A DNA stretch of 64,000 nucleotides from Candidatus Protochlamydia sp. (GTDB lineage: Bacteria; Chlamydiota; Chlamydiia; Chlamydiales; Parachlamydiaceae). Each line of letters opens with the position of its first letter. The first letter of the stretch is position 1. Positions 37,344 to 45,681 of the stretch are shown here, piece by piece. The stretch is from assembly GCA_013695355.1 (NCBI GenBank), contig JACDAQ010000045.1, forward strand, positions 1-64,000, read 5' to 3'. The notes beneath the pieces were generated by a model. It had not been told where the DNA came from. It worked only from the letters and a program-made list of their open reading frames with translations, and did no database searches. The position numbers and the translations under genes were made by a program.

Positions 37344-38010
37344 TATGTCTTCAAGAGGGCATTTTATAACCATCGAAGGTGGAGAGGGGTCGGGGAAATC
37401 GACCCTTCTTCATTCACTGGCGGCCCACCTTTCAGCTGCAGGATATGACGTTGTCCAAACAAGGGAGCCGGGAGGCTCTAAGCTTGGAGAATTTATTAGA
37501 GGATGGTTGCTTGATCATGATGATTCTGTTAAAATTGGAAAAGAGGCCGAGCTGCTGCTTTTTTTAGCAGCGCGTGCACAGCACATTGAAGAAAAGATCT
37601 GTCCTGCCATAGAATCAGGAAAAATCGTCCTTTGCGACCGTTTTAATGATTCGACGATTGCATATCAAGGCGCAGCACGAGGTTTGACAAGGGAATTTGT
37701 TACGGACCTATGCTTTAAAGTATGTGGGAAGACAGTGCCTGAGCTGACTTTTTTTTTAGATGTGGACCCTGAAGTAGGCCTGAAACGGACCTATCGACTG
37801 CAAAAAGAAAGCGCCGCGTCCGGAAAGTTCGACCGAATCGAATCAGAAACACTCTCCTTTCATCAGCGGGTGCAGAAAGCATTTCAAGATCTTGCCCGCT
37901 TGGAGCCCCAGCGCATTTATCGCCTGGACGCCAACCGGTCGCAAGCTGAAGTCTTAGAAGAAACCCTCCGCTTACTAGAGAGCCATCTTTCTTTCCAGGT
38001 AATACAATGA
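37330..38010 (+). CDS. tmk: Thymidylate kinase
   Basis: Phosphorylates dTMP to dTDP. The P-loop is EGGEGSGKSTLL, the DR motif LCDRFNDSTIAYQGAARG, and TREPGG is the substrate loop. Length of about 215-225 residues fits the family. Several in-frame ATGs exist (37330, 37336, 37345); GGAGG at 37315-37319 lies about ten bases before the first. The frame itself is open further upstream within gyrA, which is an accident of the acidic gyrA tail. The stop overlaps holB by four bases. Confidence 0.93.
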   Translation: MKMNDMSSRGHFITIEGGEGSGKSTLLHSLAAHLSAAGYDVVQTREPGGSKLGEFIRGWLLDHDDSVKIGKEAELLLFLAARAQHIEEKICPAIESGKIVLCDRFNDSTIAYQGAARGLTREFVTDLCFKVCGKTVPELTFFLDVDPEVGLKRTYRLQKESAASGKFDRIESETLSFHQRVQKAFQDLARLEPQRIYRLDANRSQAEVLEETLRLLESHLSFQVIQ

Positions 38011-39113
38011 TTCCTGCCTGTTTTTCAGCCTTAAAAGGCAATGCCCGTATTAAAAGTTATTTGCAACAAATGGTGAATAAAAAGGCCATTGGAAATTCTT
38101 TGCTTTTTGCCGGCCAGGAGGGAATAGGAAAAGGGCTCTTCGCTAATGCTCTTGCAGCGCTAGTGATGAACTCCGAGGAAGGAGAGGGGCGTCACAATCA
38201 AAAAATCGAAAAGGGGCAGCATCCTGACCTGCATTATTATTGTCCGGAGGGGAAGCTTGGTCTGCATAGTATTCAGACCATGCGGGACTTAAGCGAAGAG
38301 GTACACCTTCCTCCCTATGAGGCCAAATGGAAAGTCTTTATTATACATGAAGCGGAAAGGATGCTGAGTTATAGTGCCAATGCACTTTTAAAAACCTTTG
38401 AAGAGCCGCCGCCCCGCACCCTCATTATCTTATTAAGCCAATCGGCCAAAGGGCTGCTCCCGACCATTGTCTCCCGTTGCCGGACTCTGCGCTTTCAGCC
38501 TGTTGCTAGCCAGGAAATAGAAGAAGTTTTAATTCAAAATAGCGTAGATCCTATTCAAGCAAAGACGTTTGCACAGCTTTGCCATGGCTCGATCGGGAGA
38601 GCATTGCATTTGGCAAAGAAGGGCGGGGATCCAAATCGGACCTATTTGTTAAATGCTCTGACGGCCCTTCCACTAACAAGCTATAAAGACCTGGGCGAAG
38701 TTGTCGGCACATTGGCAGAACAAATTGAATCCACTAAAAAGGAAGCCGAAGATGCGGCGAAAGAAGAATTGCATAAAATTTCAGGTGAATATTTAACGGC
38801 CGCCCACCAGCAAAGCCTTGAGAAAGAGATTGAAGGTTTTTCAGCGCTAGCCTCTGTGAAAGAGACGCAGGCCTTATTTGATCAACTTCTTTCCTGGTAC
38901 CGTGATCTGCAGCTGCTTCTTTTGTCTCCAACCTCTCCTTATTTGATTAACTTGGATTATCGAGAGCAGATGGAGCAGGTTGTGCAAAGGGGGAATCTAT
39001 TATCTTTTACGCAGGTACAAAAAGCCATTGATGAAGCTCAGTTAGCGCTTCAGCGGTCGACCTCGTTATCCATCTGCTTAGAAAATCTATTTCTAAAGCT
39101 TCGCTGGATTTAA
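38007..39113 (+). CDS. holB: DNA polymerase III delta' subunit
   Basis: A 368-residue clamp-loader subunit of the AAA+ DnaX/HolB family. The Walker A is modified (FAGQEGIGKGLFAN), as is common in delta', with HPDLHYY, KVFIIHEAERMLSYSANALL and KTFEEPPPRTLIILL, then LPTIVSRCRTLRFQP as the sensor 1 region. The tmk-holB order is a frequent bacterial arrangement. The zinc-binding cysteines of full DnaX proteins are absent, which supports delta'. Confidence 0.88.
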   Translation: MIPACFSALKGNARIKSYLQQMVNKKAIGNSLLFAGQEGIGKGLFANALAALVMNSEEGEGRHNQKIEKGQHPDLHYYCPEGKLGLHSIQTMRDLSEEVHLPPYEAKWKVFIIHEAERMLSYSANALLKTFEEPPPRTLIILLSQSAKGLLPTIVSRCRTLRFQPVASQEIEEVLIQNSVDPIQAKTFAQLCHGSIGRALHLAKKGGDPNRTYLLNALTALPLTSYKDLGEVVGTLAEQIESTKKEAEDAAKEELHKISGEYLTAAHQQSLEKEIEGFSALASVKETQALFDQLLSWYRDLQLLLLSPTSPYLINLDYREQMEQVVQRGNLLSFTQVQKAIDEAQLALQRSTSLSICLENLFLKLRWI

Positions 39114-39130
39114 AGCCATTAGAGTCTTAG

Positions 39131-39171
39131 AACCCGTTCAAAATCATTTGATCGAAGATTTTGAACAGATT
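39131..39171. mobile_element. Family-A palindromic element, 41-bp derivative
   Basis: AACCCGTTCAAAATCATTTG pairs with GAAGATTTTGAACAGATT. It is flanked by CTTAG at 39126-39130 and 39172-39176. It lies 17 bases after the holB stop and retains only the outermost arms of the 159-bp element 175 bases downstream. Confidence 0.8.
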
Positions 39172-39345
39172 CTTAGGCGAAAAGTATATATCTTTACAAG
39201 ATAGCTAAAATCAATTATTCACTGCTATAAAAACAAAAAAATTTTATGGCTTTAAATTTTTCTACTCAAACAATTCGAAATGACCTCGTATCAGGGCTGG
39301 TCGTTTTTTTCGTGGCTTTACCCTTATGCTTAGGGATTGCCTTAG

Positions 39346-39504
39346 AACCTGTTCAAAATCTTCGATCGGATGATTTGTGTGCTAAAATACACTAGGAAGC
39401 CTCAAAAAATTTTCGCAATATTTATTAATATTCCGAAAATTTTTTGAGGCTTCCTAGTGCATTTGTAGCAGCAAAGCATCCTGATCATAGATATTGAACA
39501 GGTT
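39346..39504. mobile_element. Full-length family-A nested palindrome, 159 bp, inside the SulP gene
   Basis: Outer arms AACCTGTTCAA and TTGAACAGGTT, then GATC, GGATG, TTTG and TGCTA blocks matched on both sides, then an inner perfect arm CACTAGGAAGCCTC...GAGGCTTCCTAGTG (39390-39459) around an AATATTTATTAATATT centre. It is flanked by the direct repeat CTTAG (39341-39345 and 39505-39509). Removing the element and one repeat rejoins GGG ATT GCC TTA GCT TCA in the SulP reading frame. Confidence 0.88.
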
Positions 39505-39823
39505 CTTAGCTTCAAATGCACCCTTGTACGCCGGAATTTTAGCAGGCATTGTGGGCGGCATTATTGTAGGAGCTTTAAGCGGCTCAAATACAAGTGTCAG
39601 CGGTCCAGCAGCAGGTCTAACGGCTGTGGTAGCAACTGAATTGGTCAAGCTTGGCTCATTTGAAGCCTTTTTGACTGCTACAATTATTGCTGGAGCCCTT
39701 CAGATCGTTCTAAGTATATTTAAAATGGGATTTATCTCTGGATTTTTTCCTTCAAGCGTTATCAAGGGATTATTATGGGCCATCGGCCTAATTTTAATCT
39801 TAAAACAAATTCCCCATTTATTA

Positions 39824-39985
39824 ACCTGAGTTTGGAGTTTTTTTGCCCTTTCGGCTAGCGTGAAAGCTCTCGCGATTGAATAAATAACTTTGAGGGTCAT
39901 ATTGATTAATATTACCCTCAAAGTTATTTTTTCAAGCCCGAGGCTTTGACGCAGCCCAAAGAGCGAAAAAACTCCAAACTCAGGT
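39824..39985. mobile_element. Full-length nested palindrome (family E), 162 bp, inside the SulP gene
   Basis: Outer arms ACCTGAGTTTGGAGTTTTTT and its reverse complement. The shell is GCGTGAAAGCTCTCGCGATTG on the left (one base over a 20-mer core shared with other copies) and TCAAGCCCGAGGCTTTGA on the right. An inner arm AATAACTTTGAGGGT and an AT-rich centre follow. It is flanked by TATTA (39819-39823 and 39986-39990). Removing the element and one TATTA restores CCC CAT TTA TTA GGG CAT in frame. Confidence 0.88.
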
Positions 39986-41822
39986 TATTAGGGCATGATG
40001 CAGATCCAATGGGGGATGAGTCATTTTTGCAGCCTGATAACCAAAATACTTTTACCGAATTAGTGGAGACAATCTTCAAGTTTCATTATGGAGCGGCCTT
40101 GATCGGACTGTTATCCTTCGCGTTGTTGATCATGTGGGATTATTTTGAGAGTTTTAAAAAATCCAGGTAGCAGCTCCAGTGCTGGTCATCCTTTTAAGTG
40201 TTCTAATAAGCGAATCATTCACTTCTTACGGGGTCGGATGGGATCTTTTCCCTCATCATCTCGTGCAAGTTCCTGTAGCTGAAACGTTAAATGGTTCCTT
40301 CAAATTTTTAATGTTTCCCGATTTTACAATATTAAGAAGTATCGAGTTTATACAACAGCAATAACCTTAGCTTTAGTTGCTTCTTTAGAGACTCTATTGA
40401 ATTTGGAAGCATTGGATAAAATAGATCCGCTGCAGCGCAACAATCCTCCAAATCGGGAATTGTTTGCCCAGGGAGTCGGCAATATGTTAGGGGGCTTAAT
40501 AGGTGCATTGCCAATGACAAGTGTTATCGTTCGCAGCTCTGTCAATATCAATTCAGGCGCACAAACTAAGCTTAGTACTATTTTTCACGGCTTTTTGATC
40601 CTTTTCAGCGTTTTATTGGTACCTGATTGGCTGAATAAAATTCCTTTATCAGCTTTAGCTGCCATCCTTATTACGACAGGCTTAAAACTGGCCAGCCCAA
40701 AAATAGTAATGCAATTATGGGGCGAAGGAAAGTACCAGTTTTTACCATTTATCCTGACCGTCATCGCTATCTTATTGACTGACCTCCTGATGGGAATTCT
40801 TATCGGACTTGGGATTGCAATTTGCTTTATTTTACATAGTAATATTCGGCGTCCCTTAAAAAAAATAATGGAAAAGCACGCGACAGGGCATGCTGTTTTG
40901 CATATCGAACTGCCCAATCAAGTCAGCTTTTTTAATCGTGCGGTATTAGAGACAACTTTAAAAAACATCCCTCCCGGGGGACATGTATTAATTGATGCAA
41001 TAAATTCCGATTACATCGATCCGGACATTTTGGATTTGATCAATGACTTTCAAAAAACCGCAGCAGCCCATCAAGTGCAGGTAAGTTTGGCCGGTTTTAA
41101 AGATAAATATCCTCAATTGGAAGACCGGATCCAGTATGTTGATTTTACCACCCGCGAACTGCAGGCCAATCTCACTCCTGAAAAAGTGCTTGAGATTCTC
41201 AAAGAAGGAAATACCCGCTTCCAGGAAGGAGTGCGCTTAACGCGCAGCTTAGAAAGGCAGCTGGGTGCTGCCACTAATGGGCAATTCCCATTGGCGGTTG
41301 TTTTGAGCTGCATTGATTCGAGAGCCCCTGTTGAACTAATATTCGATCTGAGCATTGGTGATATTTTTACCGTGCGCATTGCGGGGAATGTGATTAGCCG
41401 CAAGGTCATTGGAAGTATCGAGTATAGCAGCGCGGTTGCCGGGGCGAGGCTTATTGTTGTGATGGGCCATACCGCATGCGGTGCTGTAAAAGCCGCTGTT
41501 GATTTTGTATTCAAAGAAAAAACGGCCGCAGAATTGACAGGTTGCGTCAATCTTGATTCATTAATGGGGGAAATTCAAAAATCCATTGATTCTAATGAAC
41601 TCAAAAATTTTAATTTATGGACGCCTATAGAAAAAGAAAAATATTTAGATGCTATTACTCATAAAAATGTGCTTCATAGTATGGAGAAAATTCGGCAAAA
41701 CAGTCCTATCTTAAAAGAACTAGAGGAGCGAAAAAAAATTGCAATAGTCGGTGCCATGTATAATATAAGCAACGCAGAAGTTACATTTTTTTAAAGAATT
41801 ACTCTAAGTTGAGTCAAATAGT

Positions 41823-41842
41823 GGTCAGGCTCAGCCTGATCC
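41823..41842. repeat. Short inverted repeat after the carbonic anhydrase gene
   Basis: GGTCAGGCT and AGCCTGATCC form a compact hairpin about 30 bases after the stop codon. Related GGTCAGG/GCCTGGTC sequences recur at 44071 and 45482, so it may be a shared terminator-type repeat. Confidence 0.5.
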
Positions 41843-42047
41843 CTAGCCTTCACAGCCTTTATGCCTTTTCTTTCTTTATAATAATAATTTAATCCAGTTT
41901 ATTTTTTTGTATTCAGTATAGTAATTGCATATAAAACATTTTGCTGAAATACTCAAAAAATTGTTTATTTACTAAATAATTTGAAAAATATTATACTAAT
42001 AATAGCTAACTTAATATCTGATAGTTAAAAAATACAAAGAGGTGGCT

Positions 42048-42842
42048 ATGTCGGATCCAATGTTATTTGATTTAATGCATGGTGTAGGATTGCCAAGTAA
42101 GTCAGGAAATAAAGCACCTCTCGCCATTATAAAAGATCCTTTAGAGATAGAATTTAATGAAGCGATCCAAGAACAAATCAAGAGCGAGATGGAAAACGAA
42201 GTCAGGAGTGAATATAATCTGCTTTCTCCAGCCATGAAACAAGCTAAGCGAAAACAAGAAATTATTGAAGAAGCAAGTTTTAAAGAAGTAAGTCAAAATT
42301 TGTCTTTAGCCGTCAAAATTTTAATGGATGAGGGATCACAAGTTCTTGAAAAGGAAGAATACGATGATCTGCTTAAGAGTTTAGTTCATATTAACTCAAA
42401 TCTTGACTCCCTAGAGCCTAAGCATCTTAACGATGAAAGTTTGCAGGCTGCATTAAAAATTCCGGATACCTGCGGGCGCTTTATTCTTAAGATTGGTGTT
42501 GATAAATACTCTCAGGGACTAGTAGATGAAAGCATCGCACTTTTTCTTTTACTGACCATCGTGAATCCTGATGAGCCTGACTATTGGTTCCGTTTAGGGC
42601 TTGCGGCAAAAAAAAACCAAAATTATTCTTTAGCACTCAATGCGCTAGCGACAACAACTGAGCTGGCTCCTGAATTTATCGGCGCCCATATCTACGCAGC
42701 ACACTGTCATTTAAAAATGTATTCAAAAGAAAATGCTTTAGCTGAATTTGCCATAGCTAAAGAAATTCAAGAAAAAACACAAATTGAAGAGAAATGGCTG
42801 CAAAGTATGAATGAGGTCGAGAATCTGCTTGCTGTCATTTAA
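42048..42842 (+). CDS. TPR protein resembling type III secretion chaperones (SycD/LcrH type)
   Basis: A 264-residue protein. The C-terminal half holds about three tetratricopeptide repeats: YSQGLVDESIALFLLLTIVN, PDYWFRLGLAAKKNQNYSLA and EFIGAHIYAAHCHLKMYSKE. The spacing, and the PDEPDYWFRLG element, are those of class II type III chaperones (SycD/LcrH). The first 130 residues are helical and not found in the minimal family. GAGGTGG precedes the ATG at 42048. The next gene begins 15 bases later and could be its secreted client. The chaperone role is inferred from repeat type and context. Confidence 0.7.
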   Translation: MSDPMLFDLMHGVGLPSKSGNKAPLAIIKDPLEIEFNEAIQEQIKSEMENEVRSEYNLLSPAMKQAKRKQEIIEEASFKEVSQNLSLAVKILMDEGSQVLEKEEYDDLLKSLVHINSNLDSLEPKHLNDESLQAALKIPDTCGRFILKIGVDKYSQGLVDESIALFLLLTIVNPDEPDYWFRLGLAAKKNQNYSLALNALATTTELAPEFIGAHIYAAHCHLKMYSKENALAEFAIAKEIQEKTQIEEKWLQSMNEVENLLAVI

Positions 42843-42857
42843 TTTAATGGAGGTAAT

Positions 42858-44057
42858 ATGAATACTGATAATTCATTGCGCTCAATTCAAGGACCAACTG
42901 AAACAACTGTTACGGAAATTAAGGCCAAAAAAGCTGAAGTAACAGAAACTAGTTTAAATAAAACTGAAGAGACCGCAATTAAAAGTGAAGATTCAAATGT
43001 AAGTAGGGATACGAATAAAGCTAGCGGACTCTTATCTAATTTAATAGGTAGAATTCAAACTTCTTTTTGCAATGCAAGAGTGGCCAATGCCGGATTTATT
43101 AAAAATTTAAAAGCTGCTTTTGCTCCTCATCTAGAACAGATGGGATTCAAAAAAGCAAGTAAATCCGATGTAAAAAGTCCCGAATCTGATGTTTCGAAAA
43201 TGATAGAAAATAAAAAAAATGCAATTACAACCAATGAAAAAAAAATAAAGTTTTTAGAGGCAGATTTAAAACAATTTGACGATTGGATGGTGGGCTATAC
43301 TGATGAAGATGGCGAGAACATGAAGGGCTTAGCCTCTCAAGCGGGTTTTAAAAATCAACTTGATCCTGAAATTAAAAAAACGAAAGACAAACTTATAGAA
43401 CTAAAAAAAGAAAATAGTAAATTAGAAACAGAAATTAATGAGTTAGTTGAATCACAAAAAAATACTGAATCCTCAGAAATCAAAGAATTAGTTGAATCAG
43501 AAAAAAATAATGAATCATCAGAAATTAAAGAATTAAAAGCAGATCCAAAAATTATCAATGATTTTGCAGGAGAGCTAGAGGATGAAATAGATGGAAAAAA
43601 ATATACTTATAGTCCAGCACGTAGAGAAGCGGCTCTTGATATTTCTAATAATGTTATAATGGATGCTCAGAATTCTATTAGTTCGAATCAAATACAAATA
43701 AATCAGCAAAAAGAAATTATAAATCAAATGGAAACTAATCCAAAAAAATATTTTAAAGAAAACCCATCAAATTTCCCTGATGAGTATTTATCAAAAGCCG
43801 CTCTTTATTTAACTAAAGCAAAATATGAAGAAGAAATCGATAAAATTTCAAACCAAGATCTTAAACTAATTGCTGAACCTTTAGTAAAAAACATAAAAGA
43901 ATTCATTGGAAAAATTGAATTTAAGAATAGACTTGCAGAGGAAACAATAAGAGAATCCCAAAAAGATCAAACTGAAATTAATCAACGTTTTGATGAAGGT
44001 TTAGCTGAAATAAAGAATTTAGAAGCTCATGTGAATAAGTTAAAGCAATCAATTTAA
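42858..44057 (+). CDS. Coiled-coil protein, candidate secreted client of the upstream chaperone
   Basis: A 399-residue lysine/glutamate-rich protein. The first 70 residues are low in hydrophobics and rich in Thr, Glu and Ser, as in many type III effectors. Coiled-coil segments dominate after residue 115. A tandem repeat is visible near 195-225, where EINELVESQKNTESS is followed twice by variants of EIKELVESEKNNESS. No enzymatic motif was seen. GGAGG lies seven bases before the ATG. Co-transcription with the chaperone-like gene is likely. Confidence 0.6.
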   Translation: MNTDNSLRSIQGPTETTVTEIKAKKAEVTETSLNKTEETAIKSEDSNVSRDTNKASGLLSNLIGRIQTSFCNARVANAGFIKNLKAAFAPHLEQMGFKKASKSDVKSPESDVSKMIENKKNAITTNEKKIKFLEADLKQFDDWMVGYTDEDGENMKGLASQAGFKNQLDPEIKKTKDKLIELKKENSKLETEINELVESQKNTESSEIKELVESEKNNESSEIKELKADPKIINDFAGELEDEIDGKKYTYSPARREAALDISNNVIMDAQNSISSNQIQINQQKEIINQMETNPKKYFKENPSNFPDEYLSKAALYLTKAKYEEEIDKISNQDLKLIAEPLVKNIKEFIGKIEFKNRLAEETIRESQKDQTEINQRFDEGLAEIKNLEAHVNKLKQSI

Positions 44058-44070
44058 TATAAAATATTAA

Positions 44071-44134
44071 GGTCAGGTCAAATGTGATCAAGCTCGATAT
44101 TCCGGCATTAACAAGAATGCCGGAAGCCTGGTCC
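44071..44134. repeat. Hairpin repeat downstream of the coiled-coil gene
   Basis: A perfect stem TCCGGCATT / AATGCCGGA with a six-base loop lies between GGTCAGG and GCCTGGTCC. A related unit lies at 45482-45556 (TTGGCATT...AATGCC...GCCTGGTC). Both precede a 3' end of rlmF (one decayed, one real), which points to duplication of a larger segment. Confidence 0.6.
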
Positions 44135-44202
44135 TTGCATCCTAATCAAAGATATTCTATTTAATAACTTGAAGAAAAAAAGTTGGAATGGGAGGTGGTG
44201 AA

Positions 44203-44301
44203 TTAAATAAATATCCAGGCCACAATGCGGCTTTTTTTTTGTCCCTGGCTCATATTTATCGTTTTAACTTCAAGTGCTCTTACCTTTTCTAGTTTTTTAT
44301 A
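44203..44301 (-). pseudogene. C-terminal fragment of rlmF
   Basis: Read on the minus strand this codes YKKLEKVRALEVKTINMSQG, then QKKSRIVAWIFI and a stop. It matches the end of the intact rlmF (45682-45780) in almost every codon, including the T-rich run. Nothing upstream of this fragment remains; the next bases belong to a carbonic anhydrase copy in the opposite orientation. Confidence 0.85.
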
Positions 44302-44512
44302 AAGGAAATACTCGCTTCCACGTTGGAGTGCATTTAACACGCAGTTTAGAAAGGCAAATGGGTGCTGCCATTAATGGCCAATTTCGGTTGTTTAGAGCTG
44401 CATTGACTAGAGAGTCCCTATCGAACTAATATTCGATCTAAAGAAATTGCAATAGTCGGCGCAATGTATAATATAAGCAACGTAGAATTCACTTTTTTAC
44501 GAAGTAATTTAT
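44302..44512 (+). pseudogene. Fragment of a second beta-carbonic anhydrase
   Basis: GGAAATACTCGCTTCCACG, GCAGTTTAGAAAGGCAAATG, GGTGCTGCCATTAATGG and CGAACTAATATTCGATCT match 41206-41350. After an internal deletion, GAAATTGCAATAGTCGGCGC and ATGTATAATATAAGCAACG match the last codons near 41735-41785. The zinc-binding centre is lost. Confidence 0.85.
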
Positions 44513-44788
44513 AAGTATTAAATAATATTACGTTCTCATTGGGGAGTCAAGCGGTATTTTGTATTCGTCAGATTTTGGGTCAGTCTTTAAATATGATGGA
44601 AAAACCTTTCTAAAGCTTCAATAGCTATAAGCAGAAAAATATTGTTCAAATCTTTCTTTGTTACTTTTGGTTTAAATAAAATAACCGCAATCTTTTATTC
44701 AAATATTTTTAAATGTAATCATCTTTAATTAAAATTAACAATAACAAGTTATAGTAATTTTAAGTATTTAATTTTTAAAAGGATTTCT

Positions 44789-45481
44789 ATGAATATAAGT
44801 GAAAAATATTCACAACCTGTTTTGTATAATATAGATCAATATGGTGAAGAGCATGATTTCTATAAATCTATAACATCGAACACCTCAACAAATGAGTTTT
44901 TAAATAAGTGGGAATCTTATCCTGAAATAACATTGCGCACTGGGGTGGGAAGGCTAGGAGCTACACCTTTACATATAGCTGCTGAACGGGGAAATATTGA
45001 GTTAATTAATTTTATTATTTCAATTGGTGGCAAAACTTTGCTTAATACGCATGATTCATACAACAGAACTCCTTTACATTGCGCCATTGAATGTAAAGAC
45101 CAGGATAAGGGTTATCTTGCAGCGACAAGATTGATCGCATTGGGAACATTCATCGATATAGTGCCTGAAAATCCACAATGTAAAAGTAATCCTACACCTC
45201 TTGAGTGTGCTTTAAGGGAAATGGGTAACCAGAAGAACAAAGTTTCTAAAATCGCATCTTTTTTACAAAATAAAGGTGCCACGATACGAACTGAATTTTT
45301 AAGGGGATCGCCTATAGACAAGAAAATGTATGAAATAGTGGCATATGAAAATGCGAAACTTTTCAAAATGGGGGCTAGCTCGGAAGGAACCTTAAAAGCT
45401 TTGCCTACTGATGTGATCGACAGCATCCTGCAACAATACATTCTTCTTATGAATAACTGCATTAAATTTAAACTTAATTAA
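44789..45481 (+). CDS. Ankyrin repeat protein
   Basis: A 230-residue protein with two clear ankyrin repeats and a third partial one: GATPLHIAAERGNIELINFI (near 50), NRTPLHCAIE (near 90) and NPTPLECALREMGNQ (near 132). The C-terminal segment LKALPTDVIDSILQQYI has the Leu-Pro-x-Asp/Glu-hydrophobic pattern seen at the start of F-box-like motifs at the ends of ankyrin proteins of viruses and intracellular bacteria, but only half of such a motif is present. AAGGA precedes the ATG. A host-directed role is likely from the family. Confidence 0.75.
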   Translation: MNISEKYSQPVLYNIDQYGEEHDFYKSITSNTSTNEFLNKWESYPEITLRTGVGRLGATPLHIAAERGNIELINFIISIGGKTLLNTHDSYNRTPLHCAIECKDQDKGYLAATRLIALGTFIDIVPENPQCKSNPTPLECALREMGNQKNKVSKIASFLQNKGATIRTEFLRGSPIDKKMYEIVAYENAKLFKMGASSEGTLKALPTDVIDSILQQYILLMNNCIKFKLN

Positions 45482-45556
45482 GGTCTCGGACAATAGTGGG
45501 GTGAGGCTCGTATTTGGCATTAAATTCAAGAATGCCAGGATGCCAAGCCTGGTCTC
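45482..45556. repeat. Second copy of the GGCATT hairpin repeat
   Basis: TTGGCATTAAATTCAAG followed by AATGCCAGGATGCCAA and GCCTGGTCTC resembles 44071-44134. It starts right after the ankyrin stop codon and precedes the real 3' end of rlmF. Confidence 0.55.
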
Positions 45557-45681
45557 GAAAAGAGAGTCATAGAAAATTAAGGGTGAATTTTATTAATTCA
45601 CAATTATTTTTAAAAATTTAAATTGTGCTGGCAAATTATTTAAAATGAAGTTAGAAATCATTTGAAGCGGATGGTGAGGAA

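Larger units (their letters stand above)
39246..41794 (+). pseudogene. SulP bicarbonate/sulfate transporter fused to beta-carbonic anhydrase, disrupted
   Basis: Pieces of one protein lie in order: residues from the ATG at 39246 (NDLVSGLVVFFVALPLCLGI), then APLYAGILAGIVGGIIVGAL and SGSNTSVSGPAAGLTAVV (39510-39823), then LLGHDADPMGD to SFKKS (to about 40165), VLVILLSVLISESF (to 40360), and finally a long intact part from 40360. That part has the last SulP helices, a STAS-like domain (HVLIDAINSDYID) and a beta-carbonic anhydrase domain with CIDSRAP and GHTACGAV zinc motifs. Two palindromic elements and two frameshifts (near 40167 and 40355) break it. A SulP-carbonic anhydrase fusion suggests bicarbonate uptake. 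The 465-codon 3' frame could still yield a carbonic anhydrase with partial membrane domain. Confidence 0.88.

Noticed and set aside
39246-41794. SulP gene breaks as sequencing errors
   Set aside because: Two of the four breaks are insertions of 159 and 162 bp with target duplications, which sequencing error cannot create; the two single-base shifts could still be errors.
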